From: Streptomyces sp. CGMCC 4.7035
GTDB taxonomy: Bacteria; Actinomycetota; Actinomycetes; Streptomycetales; Streptomycetaceae
Assembly: GCF_031583065.1 (NCBI RefSeq)
Contig: NZ_CP134053.1
Coordinates: forward strand, 1,922,001-1,986,000
Length of the DNA stretch: 64,000 nt
Reading direction: 5' to 3'
The notes under the pieces were generated by a model. The model worked only from the letters and a program-made list of their open reading frames with translations. It did no database searches and was not told where the DNA came from. The position numbers were made by a program, and so were the translations under genes. Shown piece by piece: positions 8,195-17,286 of the stretch (positions are counted from its first letter, which is position 1; every line of letters starts with the position of its first letter).

Positions 8195-9464
8195 CCGTGG
8201 CAAACGGCGCGGCATGCCGACCGACACCGCCGCCCAGAACCTCCTGCCCACCGGCTCCCGGCGGGCAGGAGGCGGTGGTCCCACCGGGCGCAGCCGGGCC
8301 GAGCGGCGCAAGCTCCAGCGCAAGGTCAAGCGCAAGAGAAGGCGTTCCGCGGTCAAGGAGATACCTCTCCTCGTCGGCGTCGCCGTTCTCATAGCACTGG
8401 TCCTGAAGACGTTCCTGGTGCAGGCCTTCGTGATCCCGTCCGGCTCCATGGAGAACACGATCCAGATCGGTGACCGTGTCCTCGTCGACAAGCTGACCCC
8501 GTGGTTCGGCTCCAAGCCGCAGCGCGGCGATGTGGTCGTCTTCAAGGACCCCGGCAACTGGCTCGCGGGCGAGAAGACGACCAAGAAGAACGACCCCGTC
8601 GTCGTCAAGCAGATCAAGGAGGGGCTCACCTGGATCGGTTTGCTGCCCTCCGACAACGACAAGGACCTCATCAAGCGGGTCGTCGCGGTCGGCGGAGACA
8701 CCGTCAAGTGCTGTGACACCCAGGGTCGCGTGACCGTCAACGGCATGCCCTTGAGCGAGCCGTACATTCACCCGGGGAACAAACCTTCCGACTTTTCCTT
8801 CTCGGTGACCGTGCCTCAGGGCCGTCTGTGGGTCATGGGTGACCACCGCGCCAACTCGGCCGACTCGCGGTACCACCGCACCGAGCAGTTCAGCGGTACG
8901 GTCTCCGAGGAGTCCGTCGTCGGCCGTGCCATGGTCATCGCCTGGCCCCTCGGGCACTGGACGCGGCTGAAGGAGCCGGACACGTATACGTCGGTGCCGA
9001 GCGGGTCGACCACCGCACTCGGCCCGTCGCATAGGGTGGCCTCCGCGGATCGATATGGATTGATCCCCCTCCCGAGCCCTGCGGAACTCCCGCTCGTTAT
9101 GGGAGTGGTGGGCCTGCGTCGACTGGGGCGCCGGCGGCGGTACGGAGTGAGGAGTGGATGTGGGGGATTTGGCGGTCGGCGCACGGTCCGGACACGATGG
9201 TCCCGAAGACAGGCCGGTGCAACCCGACGAGGCGGCTTCCCCGGCCGCGGCAGGCCACGCCGGCTCCGGGAGCGGCTCCGCGGACGGCGACACGCAGGGG
9301 GGCGGCGATCAGGCCGGCCCGCCGAAGAAGCAGCGCTCCTTCTGGAAGGAGCTTCCGCTCCTCGTCGGTATCGCGCTGGTGCTCGCGCTGCTGATCAAGA
9401 CATTCCTGGTGCAGGCGTTCTCGATCCCCTCGGACTCGATGCAGAACACCCTCCAGCAGGGTGA
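8187..9464 (+). CDS. sipX: Type I signal peptidase SipX with out-of-family C-terminal extension
   Basis: The first ~300 residues are a complete signal peptidase. They comprise a basic N-terminal arm, a helix (IPLLVGVAVLIALVLKTFLV), box B PSGSM, box D IKRVVAVGGD, box E MGDHRANSADSRYH and a C-terminal hydrophobic segment (PAELPLVMGVVGL). The frame does not stop there. It runs on for about 105 Arg/Gly-rich codons, the last 311 bases being sipY read in another frame. ATG at 8187 was preferred over upstream GTGs because GGACGG lies at a suitable distance. Either the stop was lost or the sequence carries a small indel near 9100-9150. Confidence 0.85.
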   Translation: MGNRGKRRGMPTDTAAQNLLPTGSRRAGGGGPTGRSRAERRKLQRKVKRKRRRSAVKEIPLLVGVAVLIALVLKTFLVQAFVIPSGSMENTIQIGDRVLVDKLTPWFGSKPQRGDVVVFKDPGNWLAGEKTTKKNDPVVVKQIKEGLTWIGLLPSDNDKDLIKRVVAVGGDTVKCCDTQGRVTVNGMPLSEPYIHPGNKPSDFSFSVTVPQGRLWVMGDHRANSADSRYHRTEQFSGTVSEESVVGRAMVIAWPLGHWTRLKEPDTYTSVPSGSTTALGPSHRVASADRYGLIPLPSPAELPLVMGVVGLRRLGRRRRYGVRSGCGGFGGRRTVRTRWSRRQAGATRRGGFPGRGRPRRLRERLRGRRHAGGRRSGRPAEEAALLLEGASAPRRYRAGARAADQDIPGAGVLDPLGLDAEHPPAG

Positions 9465-10113
9465 CCGCGTCCTCGTCGACAAGCTGACCCCGTGGTTCGG
9501 CTCCGAGCCTTCGCGCGGCGAGGTGGTCGTCTTCCACGACCCGGACAACTGGCTCAGGGGCGAGCCCACCACCACCCCGAACGCCATCCAGACGGCCCTG
9601 AGCTGGATCGGCCTGATGCCGTCCGCCGAGGAGAAGGACCTCATCAAGCGGGTCATCGGTGTCGCCGGCGACACCATCGAGTGCAAGGACACGGGCCCGC
9701 TGCTGGTCAACGGCAAGGCGCTGAACGAGCCTTACGTGTACCCCGGCAACACCCCGTGCACCCTCGACGACCAGGGCGGCCAGTTCAAGGTCACGGTTCC
9801 CCCGGGCAAAATCTGGGTCATGGGTGACCACCGGCAGAACTCGCTGGACTCCCGCTACCACCAGACGGACAGGAACGGCGGCTTCGTGCCCGTGGACAAC
9901 GTCGTCGGCCGCGCCATCGTGGTCGCCTGGCCGCCCACCCGCTGGAACACGCTGCCCATCCCGGACACCTTCGACCAGGGACTCAGTGTGGCGGCGCCCG
10001 GAGCGCTCGGCCTGACGGGCGCGGTGCCGCTGGTGCTGTGGCGCAGGCGGCGCGACACCGCGCGCCTTACCGCCGGAAACCCGAGGGTTTCTGGCAGCGG
10101 TACCGCCGGGTAG
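9154..10113 (+). CDS. sipY: Type I signal peptidase SipY
   Basis: The 319-residue paralogue has a long Gly/Ser/Asp-rich cytoplasmic N-terminus of about 60 residues. A transmembrane helix (LLVGIALVLALLIKTFLV) follows, then box B PSDSM, in which the usual Gly before the catalytic Ser is Asp. Box D is IKRVIGVAGD and box E is MGDHRQNSLDSRYH. A second hydrophobic segment and an RRRR stop-transfer motif lie near the C-terminus. GTG at 9154 follows GTGAGGAG. The start lies inside the sipX frame. Confidence 0.93.
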   Translation: MDVGDLAVGARSGHDGPEDRPVQPDEAASPAAAGHAGSGSGSADGDTQGGGDQAGPPKKQRSFWKELPLLVGIALVLALLIKTFLVQAFSIPSDSMQNTLQQGDRVLVDKLTPWFGSEPSRGEVVVFHDPDNWLRGEPTTTPNAIQTALSWIGLMPSAEEKDLIKRVIGVAGDTIECKDTGPLLVNGKALNEPYVYPGNTPCTLDDQGGQFKVTVPPGKIWVMGDHRQNSLDSRYHQTDRNGGFVPVDNVVGRAIVVAWPPTRWNTLPIPDTFDQGLSVAAPGALGLTGAVPLVLWRRRRDTARLTAGNPRVSGSGTAG

Positions 10114-10190
10114 GGTGCCGTCCCAGATCGCCGATCTTCCGTGGCCCGGCAGCGGGCCGCGGGATCGATCTCCGAACTGGGAGCACTGGG

Positions 10191-10934
10191 ATGAGCGGGA
10201 CTGGTCGTAAAGAGGGCCGCGGACGGCTCGGCAGCACGCTGTCGGGGATGGCCGTGGCCCTCGGCTGTGTGCTCTTCCTCGGCGGGTTCGGCTGGGCCGC
10301 GATCGTCTACAAGCCGTACACCGTGCCGACCGACTCCATGTCGCCCACCATCGTCGCCGGTGACCGGGTCCTCGCGCAGCGCGTCGACGGCGCGGACATC
10401 AAGCGCGGTGACGTCGTCGTCTTCAGGCAGAAGAGCTGGGGCGACATGCCCATGGTCAAGCGGGTCGTGGCGGTCGGCGGCGACACGGTCGCCTGTTGCA
10501 CCGACGGCAAGCTCACCGTCAACGGCAAGCGCATCCAGGAGCCGTACCTGCCGAAGGGCCAGGCCGCCGAGTGGAAGTCGATCCCGAGTGTCACCGTTCC
10601 CGAGGGGCGGCTGTTCCTCCTCGGTGACGAGCGCAGTGGCTCCCTCGACTCCACGGCCCACCTGACGGAGGCCTTCAGCGGCACGGTCCCGCGCAGCGCG
10701 GTGGACGCCCGCGTGGACGCCGTGGTGTGGCCGATGAACGGGATGCTGGCCCGTCCGACGGGCTTCGAGACGCTCGGCCCGCTCTCGTCGCCCGGACCCC
10801 TGCGGCTGATCCTCGGGGCGGTCGTGGCGGGCGTGGTGCTGGTGCTGGGCGGTGCGGCGTACGGCCCGATCGCGGGACTCGCCGGACGGAAGCGCACGAG
10901 CGCGGTGCGGACGGAGCCGGCCGGTGTCCGCTGA
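10191..10934 (+). CDS. sipZ: Type I signal peptidase SipZ
   Basis: The 247-residue signal peptidase has an N-terminal helix (GMAVALGCVLFLGGFGWAA), box B PTDSM, box D VKRVVAVGGD and a variant box E (LGDERSGSLDS, with Glu in place of the usual His). A second hydrophobic helix near the C-terminus (LILGAVVAGVVLVLGGAAYG) suggests a two-span topology. ATG at 10191 follows GGGAG. The frame is open further upstream but reads against sipY. The end overlaps the NUDIX start by 11 bases. Confidence 0.92.
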   Translation: MSGTGRKEGRGRLGSTLSGMAVALGCVLFLGGFGWAAIVYKPYTVPTDSMSPTIVAGDRVLAQRVDGADIKRGDVVVFRQKSWGDMPMVKRVVAVGGDTVACCTDGKLTVNGKRIQEPYLPKGQAAEWKSIPSVTVPEGRLFLLGDERSGSLDSTAHLTEAFSGTVPRSAVDARVDAVVWPMNGMLARPTGFETLGPLSSPGPLRLILGAVVAGVVLVLGGAAYGPIAGLAGRKRTSAVRTEPAGVR

Positions 10935-11517
10935 GGCGTCCGCGTCCTCGTCCGCGTCCTCGTCTTCTTACTCGTCCCCGCACGGGTCGTACGAGTCTGC
11001 CGCGGGCGAGGGCGGCGCGCGGGACACGTACGAAGGCGGGCTGCGCAAGGTGGCGCGGGTCGTACTCCTGGACCCGCAGGACCGCATCCTGTTGCTGCAC
11101 GGCCACGAGCCGGACGATCCGGCGGACGACTGGTGGTTCACCCCCGGCGGTGGCCTGGAGGGCGACGAGACGCGCGAGCAGGCCGCACTGCGGGAGCTCG
11201 CCGAGGAGACCGGCATCACGGATGTGGAACTGGGCCCGGTGCTGTGGCGGCGCACCTGCTCGTTTCCGTTCGCCGGCCGCCGCTGGGACCAGGACGAGTG
11301 GTACTACCTGGCCCGTACGGCCCAGACGGCGACCGCCGCGCTCAGCCTGACGGATCTGGAAAAGCGCAGTGTCGCGGGAGCACGGTGGTGGACGTGCCGG
11401 GAACTGGCCGAGGCGCATGAGACGGTGTATCCGACGAGACTCGCCGAGCTGCTGCGCACGCTGCTCGACGAAGGTCCCCCGGCCAGACCCGAGGTCCTCG
11501 ACACAGAAATCGTCTAG
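10924..11517 (+). CDS. NUDIX hydrolase
   Basis: The 197-residue protein has a canonical Nudix box, GGLEGDETREQAALRELAEE continuing TGI, in which the REL-EE acidic residues bind the metal ion. Family members hydrolyse nucleoside diphosphates linked to another moiety; the substrate is not evident. The first ~35 residues are Ser-rich low complexity. GTG at 10924 overlaps the sipZ end, so the gene probably belongs to the sip transcript. Confidence 0.9.
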   Translation: MSAEASASSSASSSSYSSPHGSYESAAGEGGARDTYEGGLRKVARVVLLDPQDRILLLHGHEPDDPADDWWFTPGGGLEGDETREQAALRELAEETGITDVELGPVLWRRTCSFPFAGRRWDQDEWYYLARTAQTATAALSLTDLEKRSVAGARWWTCRELAEAHETVYPTRLAELLRTLLDEGPPARPEVLDTEIV

Positions 11518-11573
11518 AGGCTCACGGGACTGGCGCACAATAGTGGGATCGCACGGCTGAAGGGGAACATGCC

Positions 11574-11882
11574 ATGAGCGCCGAGGACCTCGAGAAGTAC
11601 GAGACCGAGATGGAGCTGAAGCTCTACCGGGAGTACCGCGACGTCGTCGGTCTGTTCAAATATGTGATTGAGACCGAACGGCGCTTCTACCTCACCAACG
11701 ACTACGAGATGCAGGTGCACTCGGTCCAGGGCGAGGTGTTCTTCGAGGTGTCCATGGCGGACGCCTGGGTGTGGGACATGTACCGGCCTGCTCGCTTCGT
11801 GAAGCAGGTACGGGTGCTCACATTCAAGGATGTGAACATTGAGGAGCTGAACAAGAGCGATCTGGAGCTTCCCGGCGGGTGA
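11574..11882 (+). CDS. DUF2469 family protein
   Basis: The 102-residue, acidic, conserved actinobacterial protein begins SAEDLEKYETEMELKLYREY and contains KYVIETERRFYLTND, matching DUF2469. Its function is unknown. The conserved position beside yraN, comM and dprA suggests a link to nucleic-acid handling, but this is context only. The ATG follows GAAGGGGAA. A 9-bp hairpin follows at 11904-11927. Confidence 0.9.
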   Translation: MSAEDLEKYETEMELKLYREYRDVVGLFKYVIETERRFYLTNDYEMQVHSVQGEVFFEVSMADAWVWDMYRPARFVKQVRVLTFKDVNIEELNKSDLELPGG

Positions 11883-11903
11883 CGGGCGGCTCCGCACCCA
11901 TGA

Positions 11904-11927
11904 GGGTGGCGGGCAGGTCCGCCACCC
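11904..11927 (+). terminator. Hairpin between DUF2469 and yraN genes
   Basis: GGGTGGCGG and CCGCCACCC form a perfect 9-bp stem with a 6-base loop, 21 bases after the DUF2469 stop. There is no T-run. Confidence 0.55.
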
Positions 11928-11942
11928 GTGGGGGTGACGGAG

Positions 11943-11951
11943 TTGTCCACA
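11943..11951 (+). promoter_or_regulatory. Single DnaA-box-like sequence upstream of yraN
   Basis: TTGTCCACA matches the Streptomyces DnaA box exactly. A lone site has modest weight; see the pair at 17930-17956. Confidence 0.35.
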
Positions 11952-12025
11952 ATCGCTGAGCCGTCCACCAAGATCCACTCGGTGGAGCCGGATGCGTGAC
12001 GGTTGGCGCCGGAGGTGGTGCCGAC

Positions 12026-12397
12026 ATGAACACACATCAGGCACGCAGTGCACTCGGCAGGTATGGCGAGGAACTGGCCGCCCGGCGGATGACCGAGGCC
12101 GGGATGACGGTCCTGGAGCGCAACTGGCGCTGCGGCAGGAGCGGCGAGATCGACATCGTGGCCAGGGACGGTGATGTCCTGGTCGTCTGCGAGGTGAAGA
12201 CCCGCCGCGGCGGCTGCTTCGAGCATCCGATGGCCGCCGTCACACCGGTCAAGGCAGGGCGGCTGCGCGATCTCGCCGAGCGCTGGATCCAGGCGCACGG
12301 CGGGGCACCACCGGGCGGGGTGCGCATCGACGTGGTCGGTGTCGTCCTGCCCGAGCGCGGCGCGGCCGTGCTCGAGCACGCGCGGGGGGTGGCCTGA
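12026..12397 (+). CDS. yraN: YraN / UPF0102 nuclease-like protein
   Basis: The 123-residue protein has a Holliday-junction-resolvase-like fold signature: [12 protein letters not shown], then [21 protein letters not shown], i.e. E-x(n)-D-x(n)-ExK. Biochemical role is unproven in the family, but it is consistently linked to comM and dprA, as here. ATG at 12026 follows GGAGGTG. Its stop overlaps the next start (TGATG), so the genes are coupled. Confidence 0.92.
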   Translation: MNTHQARSALGRYGEELAARRMTEAGMTVLERNWRCGRSGEIDIVARDGDVLVVCEVKTRRGGCFEHPMAAVTPVKAGRLRDLAERWIQAHGGAPPGGVRIDVVGVVLPERGAAVLEHARGVA

Positions 12398-14019
12398 TGG
12401 GCTTCGCGCGTACGTGCTCCGTGGCGCTGGTCGGCGTCGAAGGCGTCGTGGTCGAGGTGCAGGCCGACCTCGAACCGGGCGTGGCGGCGTTCACGCTGGT
12501 CGGGCTGCCCGACAAGAGCCTGACGGAGAGCCGCGACCGAGTGCGGGCCGCGGTCGTCAACTCGGGCGGCGAGTGGCCGCAGAAGAAGCTCACGGTGGGG
12601 CTCAGCCCCGCGTCCGTACCGAAGGCCGGCAGCGGGTTCGACCTCGCTGTCGCCTGCGCGGTGCTCGGCGCCTCGGAGCGGATCGATCCGCGGGTGCTCG
12701 CGGACATCGTGATGATCGGCGAGCTGGGCCTGGACGGCCGGGTACGCCCCGTCCGGGGGATCCTTCCGGCGGTACTGGCCGCGGCGGACGCGGGCTACGA
12801 GCAGGTGGTCGTGCCGGAGTGCGCCGCCGCCGAGGCATCGCTGGTGCCCGGCGTGTCCGTGCTGGGCGTGCGCAGCCTGCGCCAGCTGATCGCCGTCCTC
12901 GCGGACGAGCCCGTGCCCGACGAAGAACCCGACGAGCAGGGCCGCCCGGATCCGCTCCTCGCCGGTCTGCGCGTACCGGGCACCGGCGCGGCCACCGGGA
13001 TGCACAGCATGGGCGCCGCGCCCGACCAGGGCCATGACCTGGCCGACGTGGTGGGCCAGATCTCGGCGCGCACGGCGGTGGAGGTGGCCGCGGCGGGCGG
13101 GCACCACCTGTTCCTGGAAGGGCCGCCCGGTGCCGGGAAGACCATGCTCGCCGAGCGCCTGCCCGCCATCCTGCCCAGGCTCAGCCGCCAGGAGTCGCTG
13201 GAGGTCACCGCCGTGCACTCGGTGGCGGGACTGCTGCCACCCGGCAAGCCCCTGATCGACGTCGCCCCCTACTGCGCGCCGCACCACTCGGCCACCATGC
13301 AGGCGCTGGTCGGCGGCGGTCCCGGCGTCGCCCGTCCCGGCGCCGTGTCGCTCTCCCACCGCGGAATTCTCTTTCTTGACGAAACTCCCGAGTTCAGCAG
13401 CCATGCCCTTGACGCACTGCGGCAGCCCCTGGAGTCGGGGCACGTCGTGATCGCGCGCAGCGCGGGTGTCGTGCGGTTCCCGGCGAAGTTCCTGATGGTG
13501 CTCGCGGCCAACCCCTGTCCCTGCGGTCGCTTCTCCCAGCGCGACACCCTGTGCGAGTGTCCTCCCTCCGCGATCCGCCGCTACCAGGCCCGACTCTCCG
13601 GCCCGCTCCTGGACCGGGTCGACCTGCGCGTCGAGGTGGACCCGGTCACCCGCGCCGAACTCACCGAGCGCGGCGCCCGGGGCGAGTCCACCGCCACGGT
13701 CGCCGACCGGGTCCGCGAGGCCCGGGAGAGGACCGCGGCGCGTCTGGCGGGCACCCCCTGGCGGACCAACAGCGAGGTGCCGGGGAGGGAGCTGCGCAAC
13801 CGCTGGTATGCCGCGAGCGGCGCGATGGACGAGGCCGAGCGCCATCTGGAGCGGGGCGTGCTGACGGCCCGGGGGCTCGACCGCGTGCTGCGTGTGGCCT
13901 GGACCGTCGCGGACCTCGTGGGCCACGACCGGCCGGGAGCGACGGACGTGGCCCTGGCGCTGCAGTTGCGCACCGGGGTTCCGCGGGGCGTGCCCATGGC
14001 CATCGGAGCGCCGGTATGA
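12397..14019 (+). CDS. comM: ComM/YifB-type Mg-chelatase-like AAA+ ATPase
   Basis: The 540-residue protein has an N-terminal Lon-protease-like ChlI domain (residues 1-170; RTCSVALVGVEGVVVEVQAD). The AAA+ core carries Walker A GPPGAGKTM and Walker B GILFLDETPEF. A Cys cluster (NPCPCGRF with CECPPSAI) marks YifB proteins, and a Mg-chelatase C-terminal helical domain ends the protein. ComM acts as a hexameric branch-migration helicase on DNA uptake intermediates in naturally competent bacteria; its role in Streptomyces is unclear. It is coupled to dprA by an ATGA overlap. Confidence 0.94.
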   Translation: MGFARTCSVALVGVEGVVVEVQADLEPGVAAFTLVGLPDKSLTESRDRVRAAVVNSGGEWPQKKLTVGLSPASVPKAGSGFDLAVACAVLGASERIDPRVLADIVMIGELGLDGRVRPVRGILPAVLAAADAGYEQVVVPECAAAEASLVPGVSVLGVRSLRQLIAVLADEPVPDEEPDEQGRPDPLLAGLRVPGTGAATGMHSMGAAPDQGHDLADVVGQISARTAVEVAAAGGHHLFLEGPPGAGKTMLAERLPAILPRLSRQESLEVTAVHSVAGLLPPGKPLIDVAPYCAPHHSATMQALVGGGPGVARPGAVSLSHRGILFLDETPEFSSHALDALRQPLESGHVVIARSAGVVRFPAKFLMVLAANPCPCGRFSQRDTLCECPPSAIRRYQARLSGPLLDRVDLRVEVDPVTRAELTERGARGESTATVADRVREARERTAARLAGTPWRTNSEVPGRELRNRWYAASGAMDEAERHLERGVLTARGLDRVLRVAWTVADLVGHDRPGATDVALALQLRTGVPRGVPMAIGAPV

Positions 14020-15176
14020 GCGGGCGCGGCGCCCCGGACGGTGAGCGCCTCGCCAGGATTTTCCTCAGCCGGGTCATCGAGCCCGGGGACGAGGTGGCGG
14101 GCCGCTGGCTGCGCGAACACGGCGCCGAGGAGGTGACCCGGCGGCTACGGGAGGGCGGCACGCGGCTGCCGGGGGTGACGGACAAGCGGTGGGCCGGGCT
14201 GCTGGCGCGGGCCGAACGGGCCGAACCGGAGCGGGACTGGGCCATGGCCCGGGAAGCAGGGGTGAGATTCGTGTGTCCCGGCGCGTCCGAGTGGCCCGCC
14301 CAGCTCGACGACCTCGGCGACACCCGGCCCGTCGGGCTCTGGGTGCGCGGGCGCCCCAGCCTGCGGATGTGGGCGCTGAGGTCCGTCGCGGTCGTGGGTG
14401 CGAGGGCCTGCACCGAGTACGGGGCGCATGTGGCAGCGACACTCGGCGCCGGGCTCGCGGAGCGCGGCTGGGTGGTCGTCTCCGGTGGCGCCTACGGTGT
14501 GGACGGGGCAGCTCACCGGGGCACCCTGGCGGCCGGCGGCGCCACCGTCGCCGTGCTGGCCTGCGGCGTCGACCGGCCCTACCCGCGCGGACACACCGAG
14601 TTGATCACCAGGATCGCGCACCAGGGGCTCGTCGTCGGGGAGTTACCGCCCGGCGACCACCCGACGCCCAGCAGATTCATCCTCAGAAACCGGGTGATCG
14701 CCGCCCTGACCCGGGGCACGGTGGTCGTCGAGGCGGCCTACCGTAGCGGCTCGCTGGTCACGGCACGCGCGGCGCAGCGGCTCGGCCGGTACACGATGGG
14801 CGTGCCCGGACCGGTCACCAGCGGACTCTCGGCGGGTGTGCACGAACTGCTGCGCGGGGACGCCGTCCTCGTCTCCGATGCCGCGGACGTCGTCGAACTG
14901 GTGGGAGAGATGGGCGAGCTCGCCCCGGACCGGCGCGGGCCCGTCCTGCCCCGCGATCTGCTCGACCCCGCCGCCGCCCGGGTGCTCGCCGCGCTGCCGG
15001 CCCGGGGCACGGCCGCGCAGGACGAGATCGCGCGCGGGGCGGGGACCACGGACGACGAGGCGGTCGCGAGACTGTACGAACTCCGATCACTTGGGTTCGT
15101 CGAACGACACGGCGACGGCTGGAAGTTGACACGCCAGGCGCTGACCTCCGTCCGGCAAGATCACGGTCAGTGCTGA
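14016..15176 (+). CDS. dprA: DNA-processing protein DprA/Smf
   Basis: The 386-residue protein has the Rossmann-like DprA core: VAVVGARACTEYG, then VVSGGAYGVDGAAHRGTL, VAVLACGVDRPYPRGH, FILRNRVIAALT and VVEAAYRSGSLVTAR. A winged-helix C-terminal domain (about 320-380) follows. DprA binds ssDNA and loads RecA. ATG at 14016 overlaps the comM stop; a longer in-frame extension upstream only reads against comM. It is the last gene of the yraN-comM-dprA operon. Confidence 0.95.
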   Translation: MSGRGAPDGERLARIFLSRVIEPGDEVAGRWLREHGAEEVTRRLREGGTRLPGVTDKRWAGLLARAERAEPERDWAMAREAGVRFVCPGASEWPAQLDDLGDTRPVGLWVRGRPSLRMWALRSVAVVGARACTEYGAHVAATLGAGLAERGWVVVSGGAYGVDGAAHRGTLAAGGATVAVLACGVDRPYPRGHTELITRIAHQGLVVGELPPGDHPTPSRFILRNRVIAALTRGTVVVEAAYRSGSLVTARAAQRLGRYTMGVPGPVTSGLSAGVHELLRGDAVLVSDAADVVELVGEMGELAPDRRGPVLPRDLLDPAAARVLAALPARGTAAQDEIARGAGTTDDEAVARLYELRSLGFVERHGDGWKLTRQALTSVRQDHGQC

Positions 15177-15447
15177 CAGAGCGTGTTCGTCCGTCCGGGC
15201 GATCCCCGACAGCCTTGGCATTTCCCTTAGTTGACGGCCCTCGACGGTCACACAGGGCTATGACCGTGGCATCGAAGGGGGCACCGCCGCACCCGTTCGC
15301 GCACGGGTGATCCCTTGCCCTTCGCGCACTGCGACACCACAGTCACGCTACGCTCACGAGGATTCCGACTCAGACAACCATCTCGACACCAGAGCGACAG
15401 CTCACTCAGGCATCCCCAGTTCACGGCAGAACGGCACAAGGCGACGA

Positions 15448-16290
15448 ATGCCCCAGCACACCTCCGGGTCCGACCGGGCGGCGCTTCCCCCAGCCGCCCG
15501 TGACGGCGGCAGCGTGCGCCCGCCCGCTCCCTCGACGCTCGACGAGCTGTGGCGGTCGTACAAGCAGACGGGGGACGAGCGGTTGCGGGAGCAGCTGATC
15601 CTGCACTACTCGCCGTTGGTGAAGTACGTGGCGGGGCGGGTGAGTGTGGGGCTGCCGGCCAATGTGGAGCAGGCGGACTTCGTGTCGTCGGGGGTGTTCG
15701 GGCTGATCGACGCGATCGAGAAGTTCGACATCGACCGGGAGATCAAGTTCGAGACGTACGCGATCACCCGGATCCGGGGCGCGATGATCGACGAGCTGCG
15801 GGCACTGGACTGGATCCCACGGTCGGTACGGCAGAAGGCCCGCAGCGTGGAGCGGGCGTACGCGACGCTGGAGGCGAGGCTGCGGCGGACACCGTCCGAG
15901 GGGGAGGTGGCGGCGGAGATGGGGATCGGCGTGGAGGAGCTCCACGCCGTCTTCAGCCAGCTGTCGCTGGCGAACGTGGTGGCGCTGGAGGAGCTGCTGC
16001 ACGTGGGGGGCGAGGGCGGCGACCGGCTGAGCCTGATGGACACCCTTGAGGACACCGCCGCGGACAACCCGGTGGAGGTTGCCGAGGACCGGGAGCTGCG
16101 GCGGTTCCTGGCGCGGGCGATCAACACGTTGCCCGAGCGGGAGAAGACCGTGGTCACGCTGTACTACTACGAGGGGCTCACGCTCGCCGAGATCGGCAAT
16201 GTGCTGGGTGTGACCGAGAGCCGGGTGAGCCAGATCCACACGAAGTCGGTGCTGCAGCTGCGGGCGAAGCTGGCCGGTTTTGGACGCTGA
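15448..16290 (+). CDS. whiG: Sporulation sigma factor WhiG (FliA-type)
   Basis: The 280-residue sigma-28-family factor starts the aerial hypha-to-spore programme in Streptomyces. Region 2 is [18 protein letters not shown] to [20 protein letters not shown] and [18 protein letters not shown]. Region 3 is [18 protein letters not shown]. Region 4 is [20 protein letters not shown] with [20 protein letters not shown]. The start at 15448 (MPQHTSG) matches the known WhiG N-terminus as remembered. The frame is open another 47 codons upstream but lacks family character. Known regulation is largely post-translational via an anti-sigma factor and c-di-GMP; that partner is not in this window. Confidence 0.96.
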   Translation: MPQHTSGSDRAALPPAARDGGSVRPPAPSTLDELWRSYKQTGDERLREQLILHYSPLVKYVAGRVSVGLPANVEQADFVSSGVFGLIDAIEKFDIDREIKFETYAITRIRGAMIDELRALDWIPRSVRQKARSVERAYATLEARLRRTPSEGEVAAEMGIGVEELHAVFSQLSLANVVALEELLHVGGEGGDRLSLMDTLEDTAADNPVEVAEDRELRRFLARAINTLPEREKTVVTLYYYEGLTLAEIGNVLGVTESRVSQIHTKSVLQLRAKLAGFGR

Positions 16291-16464
16291 CCCGGGGCGG
16301 GCCGGGTGGGGTGTGCCGTCTGCGGCGTGATCCGCGTACGCCTCGGCCAGGTGGTGCGCCCCGTCGCGCGCGGGCCACCCGCGCCCCGGTGGGTGGAGTC
16401 CATGACTGGCGCGCGTGGCGGGAGTGGCTCCCGTCGGCGTCGGACCCTCCGTACAGTGGTTGCC

Positions 16465-17046
16465 GTGCCAAGGATTCGAGCGGCCTCCGTGGCCGAGCAC
16501 CGGTCGATGCAGCGAGCCGCCCTGCTGGACGCGGCCCGGTCCCTCCTGTCCGAGGGTGGTACGGAGGCGCTGACGTTCCCGGCCCTCGCCGAGCGGACGG
16601 GCCTGGCGCGTTCCTCCGTGTACGAGTACTTCCGCTCCCGCGCCGCCGTCGTCGAGGAGCTGTGCGCGGTCGACTTCCCCGTCTGGGCGGCGGAGGTCGA
16701 GGCAGCGATGGCCGCGGCGAGCGGGCCCGCGGCGAAGATCGAGGCGTATGTGCGCCAACAGCTGGCCCTCGTGGGGGACCGGCGGCACCGGGCCGTGGTC
16801 GCCATCTCCGCGAGCGAGCTGGACGCCGGGGCGCGCGAGAAGATCCGTGCCGCGCACGGCGGTCTCGTCGCGATGATCGTCGAGGCGCTCGGTGAGATGG
16901 GACACCGCGAGCCACGGCTGGCCGCGATGCTGCTCCAGGGCGTGGTCGACGCGGCGGTGCGGCGCATCGAACTGGGCGCCGCGGAGGACCCGGCCGCCAT
17001 CACCGAAGCGGCGGTCGCGATGGCCTTGCGGGGCGTCCGGGGCTGA
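16465..17046 (+). CDS. TetR-family transcriptional regulator
   Basis: The 193-residue protein has an N-terminal TetR helix-turn-helix: ALLDAARSLLSEGGTEALTF followed by ERTGLARSSVYEYFRSRAAV. The C-terminal ligand-binding helices are variable. GTG at 16465 was chosen because TACAGT (16452-16457) lies 7 bases upstream, the spacing of a leaderless transcript, and longer forms have an Arg-rich non-family N-terminus. It lies just after whiG on the same strand and is convergent with the M23 peptidase remnant. Its target is unknown. Confidence 0.85.
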   Translation: MPRIRAASVAEHRSMQRAALLDAARSLLSEGGTEALTFPALAERTGLARSSVYEYFRSRAAVVEELCAVDFPVWAAEVEAAMAAASGPAAKIEAYVRQQLALVGDRRHRAVVAISASELDAGAREKIRAAHGGLVAMIVEALGEMGHREPRLAAMLLQGVVDAAVRRIELGAAEDPAAITEAAVAMALRGVRG

Positions 17047-17090
17047 GCGCTTCCCGAACGGTGCCGCCTGGAACCGGGATTCAACGCTCC

Positions 17091-17132
17091 CGGAGCCCGG
17101 AGCCCGGAGCCCGGAGCCCGGAGCCCGGAGCC
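17091..17132. repeat. Six tandem copies of a 7-bp unit
   Basis: The unit CGGAGCC is repeated six times without error in the convergent gap after the TetR gene. An imperfect ~32-bp duplication with a 40-bp period follows (17163-17194 and 17203-17235). Confidence 0.9.
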
Positions 17133-17286
17133 CTGCGTAGAAGGCCGCCCGCCGCCTGGGCCGAGGGCTTCCGGAGGGTGGTGCCCGTGGCTGGCTGGGG
17201 GTGAGGGCTTGCGGAGGGCGGTGCCCGCGGCTTGGGCGAGCGCTCGGGCGTGCAGGGGATCCGGTGGCCGTACCGACCACCAGCGA

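Noticed and set aside
13551..14015. N-terminal extension of DprA into comM
   Set aside because: The extension is Arg/Pro-rich and reads comM in another frame; ATG 14016 starts the recognisable DprA.
15307..15447. 47-residue N-terminal extension of WhiG
   Set aside because: The family N-terminus is at 15448, and the upstream codons contain a small hairpin and no conserved character.
16167..17286. Continuation of the M23 frame to a 579-residue product
   Set aside because: Past the HWGLR motif it reads antisense through the TetR and whiG genes; the correct peptidase ending is in another frame.
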